The notes below the pieces were generated by a model. The model was given only the letters and a program-made list of their open reading frames with translations. It ran no database searches and was not told where the DNA came from. The translations under genes and the position numbers were made by a program. 64,000 bases of DNA from Gluconacetobacter liquefaciens (lineage in GTDB: Bacteria > Pseudomonadota > Alphaproteobacteria > Acetobacterales > Acetobacteraceae): assembly GCF_003350405.1 (NCBI RefSeq), contig NZ_QQAW01000001.1:667162-731161 (forward strand), written 5' to 3'. Below, in pieces: positions 52,463 to 60,467 of this stretch. Position 1 is the first letter of the stretch. Every line of letters starts with the position of its first letter.

Positions 52463-53114
52463 GACGGCGGCGCTCCAGCAGGCGCGCGCCCTGTGTCAGC
52501 GGAAACAGGATCAGGAAATAGATGACGGCGATCGTGGTGTAGACCTCCAGCGGCTTGTAGGTGGCGGAGGCAACCATCTGCCCCTGATAGACCAGGTCGG
52601 GAACGGTCACGACCGAGATCAGCGACGTGTTCTTCAATTGCAGCACCACCTGGCTAACCAGCGGGGCGGTCATGCGCCGCAGGGCCTGCGGAACGATGAC
52701 CCGGCGCATCATCGTGAAGGGGGGCATGCCCAACGCCGCTGCGGCGTCCCACTGGCCGCGGTCGATCGAATCCAGCCCCGCGCGGAAAATTTCGCTGTAG
52801 AATGCCGCGCCGTAGAGCGACAGGGCCAGCAGCGCCGCCGTAGCGGGTGCCAGGCTGATCCCCAGTACGATTGGAAGTGCGTAGTAGCACCACACCAGTT
52901 GCACGAGTGCCGGCGTGCAGCGGAAGATTTCGACCACCGCGCCGGCGGGGATGGAGAGGATTTTCCAGCCGCTGCGCCGCGCCAGAGTCAGCAGCAGGCC
53001 CGCGACCATGCCGACAATCGCGCTCGCGACGGTAAAGCCCAGCGTATATTCAAGGCCGATCCGGAATAGTGACCAGTATTGGAGGATCGGGCCGAAATCC
53101 CATTTATAGGTCAT
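52455..53114 (-). CDS. Amino acid ABC transporter permease
   Basis: A 219-residue membrane subunit with about five helices, GLEYTLGFTVASAIVGMVAG first, and RCTPALVQLVWCYYALPIVL in the middle. The EAA loop, QWDAAAALGMPPFTMMRRVI with VPQALRR, contacts the ATPase. It belongs to the HisM/GlnP group. Only one permease gene is present, so it should act as a homodimer. It lies 18 bases after the binding-protein gene. Confidence 0.95.
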   Translation of the reverse strand: MTYKWDFGPILQYWSLFRIGLEYTLGFTVASAIVGMVAGLLLTLARRSGWKILSIPAGAVVEIFRCTPALVQLVWCYYALPIVLGISLAPATAALLALSLYGAAFYSEIFRAGLDSIDRGQWDAAAALGMPPFTMMRRVIVPQALRRMTAPLVSQVVLQLKNTSLISVVTVPDLVYQGQMVASATYKPLEVYTTIAVIYFLILFPLTQGARLLERRRHG

Positions 53115-53132
53115 GTGGCCTTCCGCATCGGA

Positions 53133-53978
53133 TCAGAATTCCAGACCGGGGGGGAGCGATGCCGGATCGACATTGCTGGCACGCAGCGCCTTGAACATCC
53201 ATTCCTGCACGATGCCTTCCGAGCGGTTGTAGAGTAGCCAGTTATTGACGAAAGTCAGGAAACGCGGGTCGGACGAAACGGGTACTCCGATACAGGTCGG
53301 CTGATGCACCACCGGTTGCGGCAGGATCAGGTCGCCCACGCCCGGATTGCGTGCGTGCATCACCGCGGCGATCACGACCACCTGCACGACGCAGTCCGCG
53401 CGGCCGGCCTGGAGTGCCATGATAGCGTCGGTCGGGGACTGGACCGCGACGGGGGTGCAGTGGGGCAGGGCGCGTCGGACGAAGATGTCGTGCGACGAGC
53501 CGGTATCGAAGGCGACGCGGATCTCGGGTTTGTCGAGATCTTCCCATTTTCCGACGGGAAGACCCTTCTTTGCGATCACCGTGAAGGCGTTGTTGATGGC
53601 GATGTCGCTGAACTGGATCTGGAGCGCTCGCGCCGGCGTGGGGCTGAGGGCGAACATGACGTCGATCTTGCCGGTCTGGAGATCCATGACCGACGTACCC
53701 CACTCGGCCTCGACGATCTCCGGTGTGGCGCCTAGGGCCGAGGCCATATCCTTGACCATGTCGATGCAGGCGCCGGCCCAGCCGCCGCCCAGCAGGTCCT
53801 TGTGGAAAAAGGGTTCGGCCCCCGGAATGGCCGCTGTGCGGAGCTTGCCCGAGGCCTTGATGCGCTCGATCGCTCCCCCCGCCTCCTGGGCGCGTGCCGG
53901 ACGCAGATCCGGAAAGGACGTGGCGACGGCGAAGCCACCCAGGGCCAGAACCGATGTAAAGGCTCGACGTGTTGTCAC
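53133..53978 (-). CDS. Amino acid ABC transporter substrate-binding protein
   Basis: A 281-residue periplasmic binding protein. The N-terminal signal MTTRRAFTSVLALGGFAVAT has a twin-arginine, so export may be by Tat; cleavage is near RPARAQE. The SBP_bac_3 fold follows, with GKLRTAAIPGAEPFF, VEAEWGTSVMDLQTGKIDVM and ALQAGRADCVVQ. Start is GTG at 53978 after GGGGAG. It is the first gene of the ABC set and likely captures an amino acid or opine-like compound. Ligand not predictable. Confidence 0.92.
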   Translation of the reverse strand: MTTRRAFTSVLALGGFAVATSFPDLRPARAQEAGGAIERIKASGKLRTAAIPGAEPFFHKDLLGGGWAGACIDMVKDMASALGATPEIVEAEWGTSVMDLQTGKIDVMFALSPTPARALQIQFSDIAINNAFTVIAKKGLPVGKWEDLDKPEIRVAFDTGSSHDIFVRRALPHCTPVAVQSPTDAIMALQAGRADCVVQVVVIAAVMHARNPGVGDLILPQPVVHQPTCIGVPVSSDPRFLTFVNNWLLYNRSEGIVQEWMFKALRASNVDPASLPPGLEF

Positions 53979-54094
53979 TTCTGGATCTCCCCGCCATCAG
54001 GCGAACCGTTAACAATAGAGATCGACTTTAGGGGGGTGGACGACACCGTAAAGCCGAAATCGGCCCGGCTACGCCTGTCACCCCCTGCCTGTCG

Positions 54095-55066
54095 TCAGAC
54101 GATCTGGTTCTTCAGGGGCGTTCCGGCTTCCAGCGCCGCGATGTTCGTCATCAGGATGTCGACGACGTTGCGCTCGTAGAATTGCGTCTCGCCGGCCGCA
54201 TGCGGCGTGACGAACACATTGTCCATCGACCACAGGGGAGAGGTGGCGGGGAGGGGTTCCTCGACGAACGTGTCGAGTGCCGCGCCGGCGATCTGCCCGG
54301 ATTGCAGGGCCGCGACCATGGCGACCTCATCGACGACCTTGCCGCGCGCGACATTGATCAGCATCGCGTCCGGGCGCATGGCGGCGAAGGCTTCCGCGCC
54401 CATGAGGCCGAAGGTCTCGGGCGTCAGTGGGCAGGTCAGGATCACCACGTCGGCCTGCGGCAGGGTGGCCAGGAAATCGCGCTGCGAGATGACTCTCACG
54501 CCTTCGGGCTGCGTTTCGGGAACCGAGCGGCGCATCGCGATGACGTTCATGCCGAATGCCGAGCAAAGCCGGGCGACGCGGGCGCCTATTCCGCCGAAGC
54601 CGACGATCAGCACGGTCTTGCTGTCGAGTTCCTGCAGACGGTCCTTCGGATTGCTGCTGGTGGGGCGCCAGTATGCGTTCTTCTGGTCGTCGCGGGCTTC
54701 GTAGAGGCGGCGTGACAGGGCGAGCAGCAGGCCGAGCGCGTGGTCCGAAACGGCGTTCGCGTTCACGCCCTGGGCGCTGCACAGATGGACGCCGCGCTCG
54801 CGGAACAGGGCATGATCGTAATGATCGACGCCGGCGCTGACCGACTGCACCAGCTTGAGTTTGGGAGCCCAGTCGAGAATGTGGTTTTTCCAGAGCATGG
54901 ACACGACCAGAACCTCGGCATCGCCGATCACCGCCTCAAGATCCTTGAGGTTGGTCACCTGGGTGCAGGGCGGCGGATCGGGGCGGCGTTCCATCTCCCC
55001 CTTCAGGTCGTAATGCGCGTGTGCGACACAGACGTTGGGTTGTGCGCCGGTCCATGGTTTTGTCAT
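54095..55066 (-). CDS. D-2-hydroxyacid dehydrogenase family protein
   Basis: A 323-residue NAD(P)-dependent dehydrogenase. The Rossmann motif VGFGGIGARVARL is near residue 150. Catalytic residues are R in INVARGKVVDE, E in TFVEEPLP and H in VTPHAAGE. It would interconvert 2-oxo acids and D-2-hydroxy acids. It lies 116 bases before the ABC binding-protein gene on the same strand and could reduce or reoxidise the keto acid from the DadA-like or transaminase step. Confidence 0.9.
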   Translation of the reverse strand: MTKPWTGAQPNVCVAHAHYDLKGEMERRPDPPPCTQVTNLKDLEAVIGDAEVLVVSMLWKNHILDWAPKLKLVQSVSAGVDHYDHALFRERGVHLCSAQGVNANAVSDHALGLLLALSRRLYEARDDQKNAYWRPTSSNPKDRLQELDSKTVLIVGFGGIGARVARLCSAFGMNVIAMRRSVPETQPEGVRVISQRDFLATLPQADVVILTCPLTPETFGLMGAEAFAAMRPDAMLINVARGKVVDEVAMVAALQSGQIAGAALDTFVEEPLPATSPLWSMDNVFVTPHAAGETQFYERNVVDILMTNIAALEAGTPLKNQIV

Positions 55067-55092
55067 GCTTCATTTCCATCCGTTACAGGAGA

Positions 55093-55207
55093 AAAAGAGG
55101 GGAAAAAACCGCCCCCCAACCATCGTCTTTTTCCTAGGATGAAATATATTATTACTTTATCGGAATGAGAAGGAAAAACACCTCTGGCATATATTCCATT
55201 TTGGAAT
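55093..55207. promoter_or_regulatory. Regulatory gap with ATTCCA-TTT-TGGAAT repeat
   Basis: The 154-base gap before the hydroxyacid dehydrogenase gene holds a perfect 6-bp inverted repeat ATTCCA/TGGAAT (55193-55207) next to A/T-rich sequence. ATTCCATTTT also occurs upstream of the aminotransferase gene, suggesting a shared regulator site. Confidence 0.45.
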
Positions 55208-55220
55208 GATCTGGGCTTGC

Positions 55221-56000
55221 CTAGAATAGGCCGCGATAGTCCCCGCCATCGACCAGCAGGCTCTGGGCCGTGATGAAGCCGGCCTTGTGCGAGCAGAAGA
55301 ATGCGACGGTCGCCGCGATTTCGTCGACGTCGCCGAACCTTTTCGCGGGGTTTCCGGCGGCACGTTCTGCCCAGATGCTATCGTAGCTGCGCCCGGTCAG
55401 GTGCGACAGGTCGCGGACATGGGCATGTTGCGCGGCCGAATCTATAATGCCCGGCAGCACGTTGTTGATCGTGACGTTTCGCGCGATCACCTGCCGGGCC
55501 AGGCCCGACGAGAAGGCGACCAGTCCGGATCGCGCAGCGTTGGAAAGTGCCATTTCCGCCTGGGGATTCTTCACACTGCGGGATACGATGTTGACGATGC
55601 GACCGAAGCCACGTTCGCTCATGCCGTCGACTGTCAGGCGGATCATCTCGATCGGGGCCAGCATCATCATGTCGACGCCTGCGATCCAGTGGGCACGGTC
55701 CCAGTCGCGGAAATCACCCGGTGGCATGCCGCCGCCGTTATTGACCAGGATGTCGGGTGCGGGGCAGGAATCGAACACCCGCCGGCGGTCGTCGTCGCGC
55801 GTCAGGTCGGCCGCGACGGGCGTGGCTTCCCGCCCGGTTTGCGCGCGTACCAGCGATGCGGTTTCTTCCAGCGTCTTCGGGTCACGTGCCACAAGCGTGA
55901 CGGAGGCGCCTTCAGTCGCCAGTGTCAGGGCTATCGCCCGGCCCATGCCTCGGCTCGCGCCGCATACGATCGCCTGTCGGCCTTCAAGTCCCAGATCCAT
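55221..56000 (-). CDS. SDR family protein lacking the usual YxxxK
   Basis: A 259-residue short-chain dehydrogenase/reductase. It has the cofactor motif CGASRGMG at about residues 13-20, NNGGG, and the active-site serine region IVNIVSRSVKNP. Where Tyr-x-x-x-Lys is expected, the sequence is EMALSNAARSG, so the catalytic tyrosine and lysine are not at the usual place. Some SDR groups share this LSN-x-x-R form, so it is a variant rather than damage. C-terminal GGDYRGLF is normal. It lies 21 bases after the racemase-like gene. Reaction unknown. Confidence 0.85.
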   Translation of the reverse strand: MDLGLEGRQAIVCGASRGMGRAIALTLATEGASVTLVARDPKTLEETASLVRAQTGREATPVAADLTRDDDRRRVFDSCPAPDILVNNGGGMPPGDFRDWDRAHWIAGVDMMMLAPIEMIRLTVDGMSERGFGRIVNIVSRSVKNPQAEMALSNAARSGLVAFSSGLARQVIARNVTINNVLPGIIDSAAQHAHVRDLSHLTGRSYDSIWAERAAGNPAKRFGDVDEIAATVAFFCSHKAGFITAQSLLVDGGDYRGLF

Positions 56001-56021
56001 GTCCTGCCTCTCCCGAAAACA

Positions 56022-56765
56022 TTAAAGCCTTGAATAATCGCGGGAGAAGATGCGCGGCCGGATGCCGGCTACGAACCATGTCACCATCGAATAGATATCG
56101 TACACCGGCAGTCCAGTTGCGGCGGCGACGGCTGCCGCGTAGGGGGGCATGTTGGTGCACTCCAGAACGATCGCGCCGATATCGGGATTCTGGCGCACCA
56201 ATGTCCGCGCTGCCTCCACGACGTCATGTTCCGCCAAACCGATATCCATCACGTCGCTGTCAGCCTTGATGAGGACACGGAAGAATTCGGCGCCGTTTTC
56301 GGTGCCGGCGACCGGTGTGTCGGCTGGGGCTCCGACGGCCGCAAGATGGGCGGGGGTCAGTGCCGCCGCGCAGACCGTGACGATGCCCGCGCGTCGGCCG
56401 GGGGGCAAGGTCGCGTTGACCCAGGGAACCTGCATGAGGGAGGAAGTCGCGACCGGAACGGCGAGGGCGTTGGCCAGTTGCGGCTGGAGCAGGGCGAGAA
56501 AGCCGCAATTGGTGGTGATGGCCGAAACGCCGAGTTCGATCAGCCGCCGACCGGCCTTGACGAAGCGATCCAGTTGATCACGGGGGTCGCCCAGGACGAT
56601 GCGTTCGGGTGTGGCGCCTTCCACGACACAGAGCTGGACCGGAAACGGCCAGGTTTCGGCGTTGCCCATGTCGCCCGGAATGCGCGGGAAACGGGCTTCC
56701 AGCATCAGGATGCCAAGTGATACGCCGTATATGGCCCGTCCGCCACGTGCGATCATGTCCGCCAT
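56022..56765 (-). CDS. Asp/Glu racemase superfamily protein
   Basis: A 247-residue protein of the Asp/Glu/hydantoin racemase fold. It has the two catalytic cysteines at the expected places: AITTNCGFLALLQ and AIVLECTNMPPYAAA. They act as acid and base on either face of the substrate in racemases and in maleate isomerase-like members. GILMLEARFPRIPGD at the start matches this subgroup. It lies 13 bases after the aminotransferase gene. It may invert the amino acid so that the DadA-like enzyme can use it; inference from context. Confidence 0.88.
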   Translation of the reverse strand: MADMIARGGRAIYGVSLGILMLEARFPRIPGDMGNAETWPFPVQLCVVEGATPERIVLGDPRDQLDRFVKAGRRLIELGVSAITTNCGFLALLQPQLANALAVPVATSSLMQVPWVNATLPPGRRAGIVTVCAAALTPAHLAAVGAPADTPVAGTENGAEFFRVLIKADSDVMDIGLAEHDVVEAARTLVRQNPDIGAIVLECTNMPPYAAAVAAATGLPVYDIYSMVTWFVAGIRPRIFSRDYSRL

Positions 56766-56778
56766 CGTCAGCCGTCTC

Positions 56779-58002
56779 CTATACTGCCAGTAACCGATTG
56801 ACGCCCGTTTTCATGCGCTCGAGCGCGTCGTCGATCATTTTGTCGGATGCCGCGTAGGACAGTCGCAGATATCCCGGCCCGCCGAAACAGAAGCCGGGAA
56901 CGATCGCAACATGGCATTCGTGCAGGAAATACCGGCACAGCGCGGCATCGTCGATGATACCCTTGCGTTTTAATTCCGGTCTGGCAAGAAGCGCGCGCAT
57001 GTCTGCGAACGCATAGAATGCCCCGTCGGGCATGGTGCAGTGGACATGGGGAAGCGTGTTAAGGCCGGTGACGATCCTGTCCCGACGGCTGCGAAAGGCG
57101 TTGCGTCGGCTGGTTATGGCATCCTGCGGACCATCCAATGCCTCGATCGCGGCCGCCTGGCTGATCGAGCAGGGATTGGACGAACTCTGGCTCTGTACGA
57201 TGGCCATGGCGGTGATGACTTCCGGCGCGGCGGCGGCGTACCCCACGCGCCAGCCGGTCATCGAATAAGCCTTCGACACGCCGTTGACGGTGACCACGCG
57301 GGGTTTGAGGTCCGGGCATGTCGCGGCCATCGTCGCGAATGGAGCCGGATCGTAGAGGACATGCTCGTAGATGTCGTCGGAGATGATGCCGACGCGCGGG
57401 ACCGCGCGCAGCACTTCGCCCAAAGCCGCGAGATGCGACGCCCTGTAGACGGCGCCCGTGGGGTTGGAGGGGGAGTTGAGCAGCAGCCAGCGCGTCCGGG
57501 GCGTCAGGGTGGCTGCGAGCTGTTCCGGTGACAGGCGGAAGCCGGTCTCTTCGGAACACGGGACCACGGTTGCCGTGCCGCCGGCGAGGCGGATCATGTC
57601 GAGATAGGTTGTCCAGCATGGCGTGGGGACGATGACCTCGTCGCCCGGGTCCAGAGTCGCCATCAGGATATTGAAGAGTACCTGCTTTGCACCCGCGCCG
57701 ACGCTGATTTCGTTCTCGGCATAGTCCAGGCCGTTTTCGCGCTGGAACTTACGGCGGATCGCTGCCTTGAGTGCGGCCGTGCCGTCGAGGGCCGTGTAAC
57801 GTGTCTGGTTTGTCAAGATGGCATTGATGCCAGCCAGCTTGACATTGTCGGGGGTGGAAAAATCGGGCTCGCCCGCGCTGAGGGAGATGACGTCGTCATG
57901 AGAGGTGGCCAGTTTTCGTGCTTCCGTGCCGATGCGGATGATTTCTGAAATACCGATGCCGTTCAGTTTCGCGGATCTGGAGAATTCTGGCCAGCATCCC
58001 AT
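56779..58002 (-). CDS. Class I/II aminotransferase (aspartate aminotransferase-like)
   Basis: A 407-residue PLP enzyme of fold type I. It has ISLSAGEPDFSTPDNV, SVGAGAKQVLFNILMATL, NSPSNPTGAVY, and DDIYEHVLYDPAPF. The PLP lysine is in NGVSKAYSMTGWRVGY and the carboxylate arginine in YLRLSYAAS. It transfers the amino group of an amino acid to a 2-oxo acid. It opens the minus-strand run of amino acid genes; upstream lies a 220-base gap with the ATTCC motif and then IS remnants. Confidence 0.93.
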   Translation of the reverse strand: MGCWPEFSRSAKLNGIGISEIIRIGTEARKLATSHDDVISLSAGEPDFSTPDNVKLAGINAILTNQTRYTALDGTAALKAAIRRKFQRENGLDYAENEISVGAGAKQVLFNILMATLDPGDEVIVPTPCWTTYLDMIRLAGGTATVVPCSEETGFRLSPEQLAATLTPRTRWLLLNSPSNPTGAVYRASHLAALGEVLRAVPRVGIISDDIYEHVLYDPAPFATMAATCPDLKPRVVTVNGVSKAYSMTGWRVGYAAAAPEVITAMAIVQSQSSSNPCSISQAAAIEALDGPQDAITSRRNAFRSRRDRIVTGLNTLPHVHCTMPDGAFYAFADMRALLARPELKRKGIIDDAALCRYFLHECHVAIVPGFCFGGPGYLRLSYAASDKMIDDALERMKTGVNRLLAV

Positions 58003-58096
58003 GATTGCGTTCTTCCTATGCCTCTGGCTGATCGAGAATTTCTAGCAGGTCGGCAGCGGACAAGCCTCTTCGTTTGGCTTACTTTTGGTGCGGAAA

Positions 58097-58117
58097 TCAT
58101 TCCATTTTCAGGATGAT
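58097..58117. promoter_or_regulatory. ATTCCATTTT motif upstream of the aminotransferase gene
   Basis: ATTCCATTTT followed by GGATGAT forms an imperfect palindrome, about 95 bases before the start codon. It resembles the site at 55193-55207 before the hydroxyacid dehydrogenase gene. The rest of 58003-58222 shows no supported gene. Confidence 0.35.
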
Positions 58118-58227
58118 GGATGGTTCGGATTTAGAGGGTGTTATGCACCTTGAGCGAGTATAGCAGCGTTTCTGGGCATGAAGCATGCGAAGCGGTTTGC
58201 TGTCGGTTTCGTGGCCTGCAGGTTAAG

Positions 58228-58905
58228 CTAGAGCACGTCCACCTTGATTCCGGTTCATACCCTGCGGCAGTGAAGAAGTTGGCACATTCGTCAGGGGTGA
58301 AAGCATCCAGGACTGATCCGACGGCGTCCCACAGGCTGTGACGGTTCTTGTGGCCTTGGTTCGCAGGAGGGCCTTGAACTTGGCGAATGCCATTTCGATC
58401 GGATTGAAATCGGGACTATAGAGAGGCAGGAACATCATCTGTGCCCCCGCTCGTTCGATGGCTTGTCGCGTCCCCGGACGCTTATGTGCGGGCAGATTGT
58501 CCAGCACGACGATATCGCCCGGGCTCAGCGTTGGCACGAGAGCGTGCTCGACATAGGCCTGAAAAATCTCGACGTTCATGGCGCCCTCATGTACGAAGGG
58601 TGCGGTCATGCCCGTGAGGCGCAAGCCCGCGGTGAAAGTCGTGGTTTTCCAATGGCCATGAGGAACTCCAGCCCGACAGCGTTCTGAGCGTACAGCGCGG
58701 CCCTGCAGGCGGCCCATCTTCGTGGAGAGGCTGGTTTCGTCGATAAAGACCAGGCGGTGCGGATCGAGATCGGGCTGGTCGTCGAACCAGTCCTGCCGAC
58801 GTTTCAGGATATCTTCGCGTTCCTGATCCAATGCATGTGCGGTCTTTTTTTTGAATGTCCAGTGCCGCGCAAAGCCAACTGACCGGCCAGATCGGTCTGT
58901 ATCTG
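58228..58905 (-). pseudogene. IS630 family transposase, truncated and frameshifted
   Basis: The catalytic part of an IS630-type transposase remains: [34 protein letters not shown] with the first aspartate, [13 protein letters not shown] with the second, and [19 protein letters not shown] with the glutamate. The N-terminal HTH part is missing. Near 58338-58345 one base is lost; beyond it the family's C-terminus ([18 protein letters not shown]) continues in the next frame. The element is dead. Confidence 0.75.
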
Positions 58906-59040
58906 CCCATTCCCCGGAAACGCCACAGTTGGGGTAGCGGTCAGTTCCCGTATCCAGCGGCGCAACACGCTCTCCGCCTCGTCATATCCACTCTCCAGTT
59001 CCTTCGTCACGATCCTTATCTTCGTGTTCCCGAAACTGGC
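58895..59040 (-). mobile_element. IS3-type orfA fragment fused to the IS630 remnant
   Basis: In the frame reading from 59010, [20 protein letters not shown] and PGNGQ match the N-terminal HTH protein (orfA) of IS3-family elements. Similarity ends at about 58905, where the IS630 part begins in another frame. So two IS remnants meet here, a scar of nested insertion and deletion. No terminal inverted repeats could be defined. Confidence 0.45.
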
Positions 59041-59180
59041 AGCAGGCCAAATCGGTCTTCGGCATCATCGAAGGAGCCATAGGCTTCGCGCGCCTTTACC
59101 TGCTCGATCGACAGGATGCTTGACGATCAAAATCTATGCGTCTATTTCGTAATCAGATTATATCCGATTCGGACATATTA

Positions 59181-60467
59181 ATGAGCACTTTCGAGCCTGC
59201 CGAAGCCTATGTCCGACAGAATGCCGGTCGGGCTGTCGAAAATCTGCGTCGGTTCGTCGAGATCGACACATCGTTTCCAGGTCAGCCTGACTACGCAGCT
59301 TTCGCAGACGCTGTAGAGCCAGTCCTTCATGAACTCGGTCTGAAAACGAGGCGACATCTCGTGCCTGAGGCACTCTGGCGGTCCAGGGATGTGCGGGTTG
59401 CTAGCGAGCGGGTGAATGTCGTTGCAACCGGGTGTTCGGCCCAGGAGGATCTCGGCCTTTATTTTCATGTCGACACAGTGCCTCCAGCTGAGGGCTGGCA
59501 ATCCGACCCATTTGTGCTCGAACAGCATGACGATAGGCTTGTCGGTCTTGGTGCTGCGGATACGAAGGGACCGATGGCTGCCGCGCTTCTGGCGCTGGAA
59601 GCGGCCCGCGTGTGCGGATTGCGCATGCGCTATAATCCGGTCCTCCTGTTCTGTACCGACGAGGAGGGGGGGCTCTATCCAGGTGTTCGCTATCTTGCCG
59701 AACAGGGGCAGGTGCCACCGCTAACGATAAATTTCAATGGCACGCCGGAAGCCCGTATCTGGGCAGGCTGTTTTGGTCTCTTCAATCTCAGGATTCGCCT
59801 CTTTGGGCACACGACGCATGCCGGGGCGGCCGGGGCTGCGCGCAATGCGGTTGAAGGTGGCGTGCGTGTGCAAGCCGCTTTGCTCGAGTTGGCGGCAAAT
59901 GTGCGGGCGCGAAAGTCAGCCATGCCGGCTCCGCCTTACGCGAAGGGTGAGCCGCTGCGTCCCAGCCTGTCGATCATGGCGGTGAGTGGTGGCACGGGCA
60001 GTGGCGGCCAGATTCCCTCGATCATGGATATCGCCGTCTCCCGCCGTTATGCGCCCGAGGAGCGGTTTGACGATATTTTCGCCGAGATCGAGATAGCGGT
60101 GCGAGAAAGCGTACCGGCGGGCCTGTTGTGTCAAATCGACATGACCGGCCATCTTTGCCCCACGTCCGATCCATATGGGCCGCATTGGCCGCGCTGGCAG
60201 GCGGCCGTTGCACGCGGCTTCGGCCATGCGCCAGACACGTTCCGCCGATGGGGATCGAGCAGTTGCTCGGACTTTGGTTGGGTGCAGAAGGCGACGCAAC
60301 GTTCCGAAGTCCTTCTTGGCGGCCTGATAAGGCCGGAGAGCCGAGTCCACTCACCTGGAGAGTTCACGACGGTTCCCGACCTTGTGTCTCTTTCCATCAC
60401 CATTCTGTCCTTCCTTTCCGAGGAATGTGACGAGGCGTCCTTCGTCGCCGACAAGGGAGAACGATAA
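59181..60467 (+). CDS. M20 family metallopeptidase (intact site)
   Basis: A 428-residue M20 peptidase/deacylase with the expected site. H96-x-D98 is in LYFHVDTVPP, D127 in GLGAADTKGPM, E161-E162 in FCTDEEGG, H213 in GHTTHAGA, and H390 in VHSPGEF. It would be a zinc exopeptidase, deacetylase or desuccinylase. Start ATG 59181 has a weak ribosome site; an upstream in-frame start is possible. It shares one base with the next M20 gene (TAATG) and lies just after IS remnants. With the TonB receptor downstream it suggests peptide or acyl-amino acid scavenging. Confidence 0.9.
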   Translation: MSTFEPAEAYVRQNAGRAVENLRRFVEIDTSFPGQPDYAAFADAVEPVLHELGLKTRRHLVPEALWRSRDVRVASERVNVVATGCSAQEDLGLYFHVDTVPPAEGWQSDPFVLEQHDDRLVGLGAADTKGPMAAALLALEAARVCGLRMRYNPVLLFCTDEEGGLYPGVRYLAEQGQVPPLTINFNGTPEARIWAGCFGLFNLRIRLFGHTTHAGAAGAARNAVEGGVRVQAALLELAANVRARKSAMPAPPYAKGEPLRPSLSIMAVSGGTGSGGQIPSIMDIAVSRRYAPEERFDDIFAEIEIAVRESVPAGLLCQIDMTGHLCPTSDPYGPHWPRWQAAVARGFGHAPDTFRRWGSSSCSDFGWVQKATQRSEVLLGGLIRPESRVHSPGEFTTVPDLVSLSITILSFLSEECDEASFVADKGER

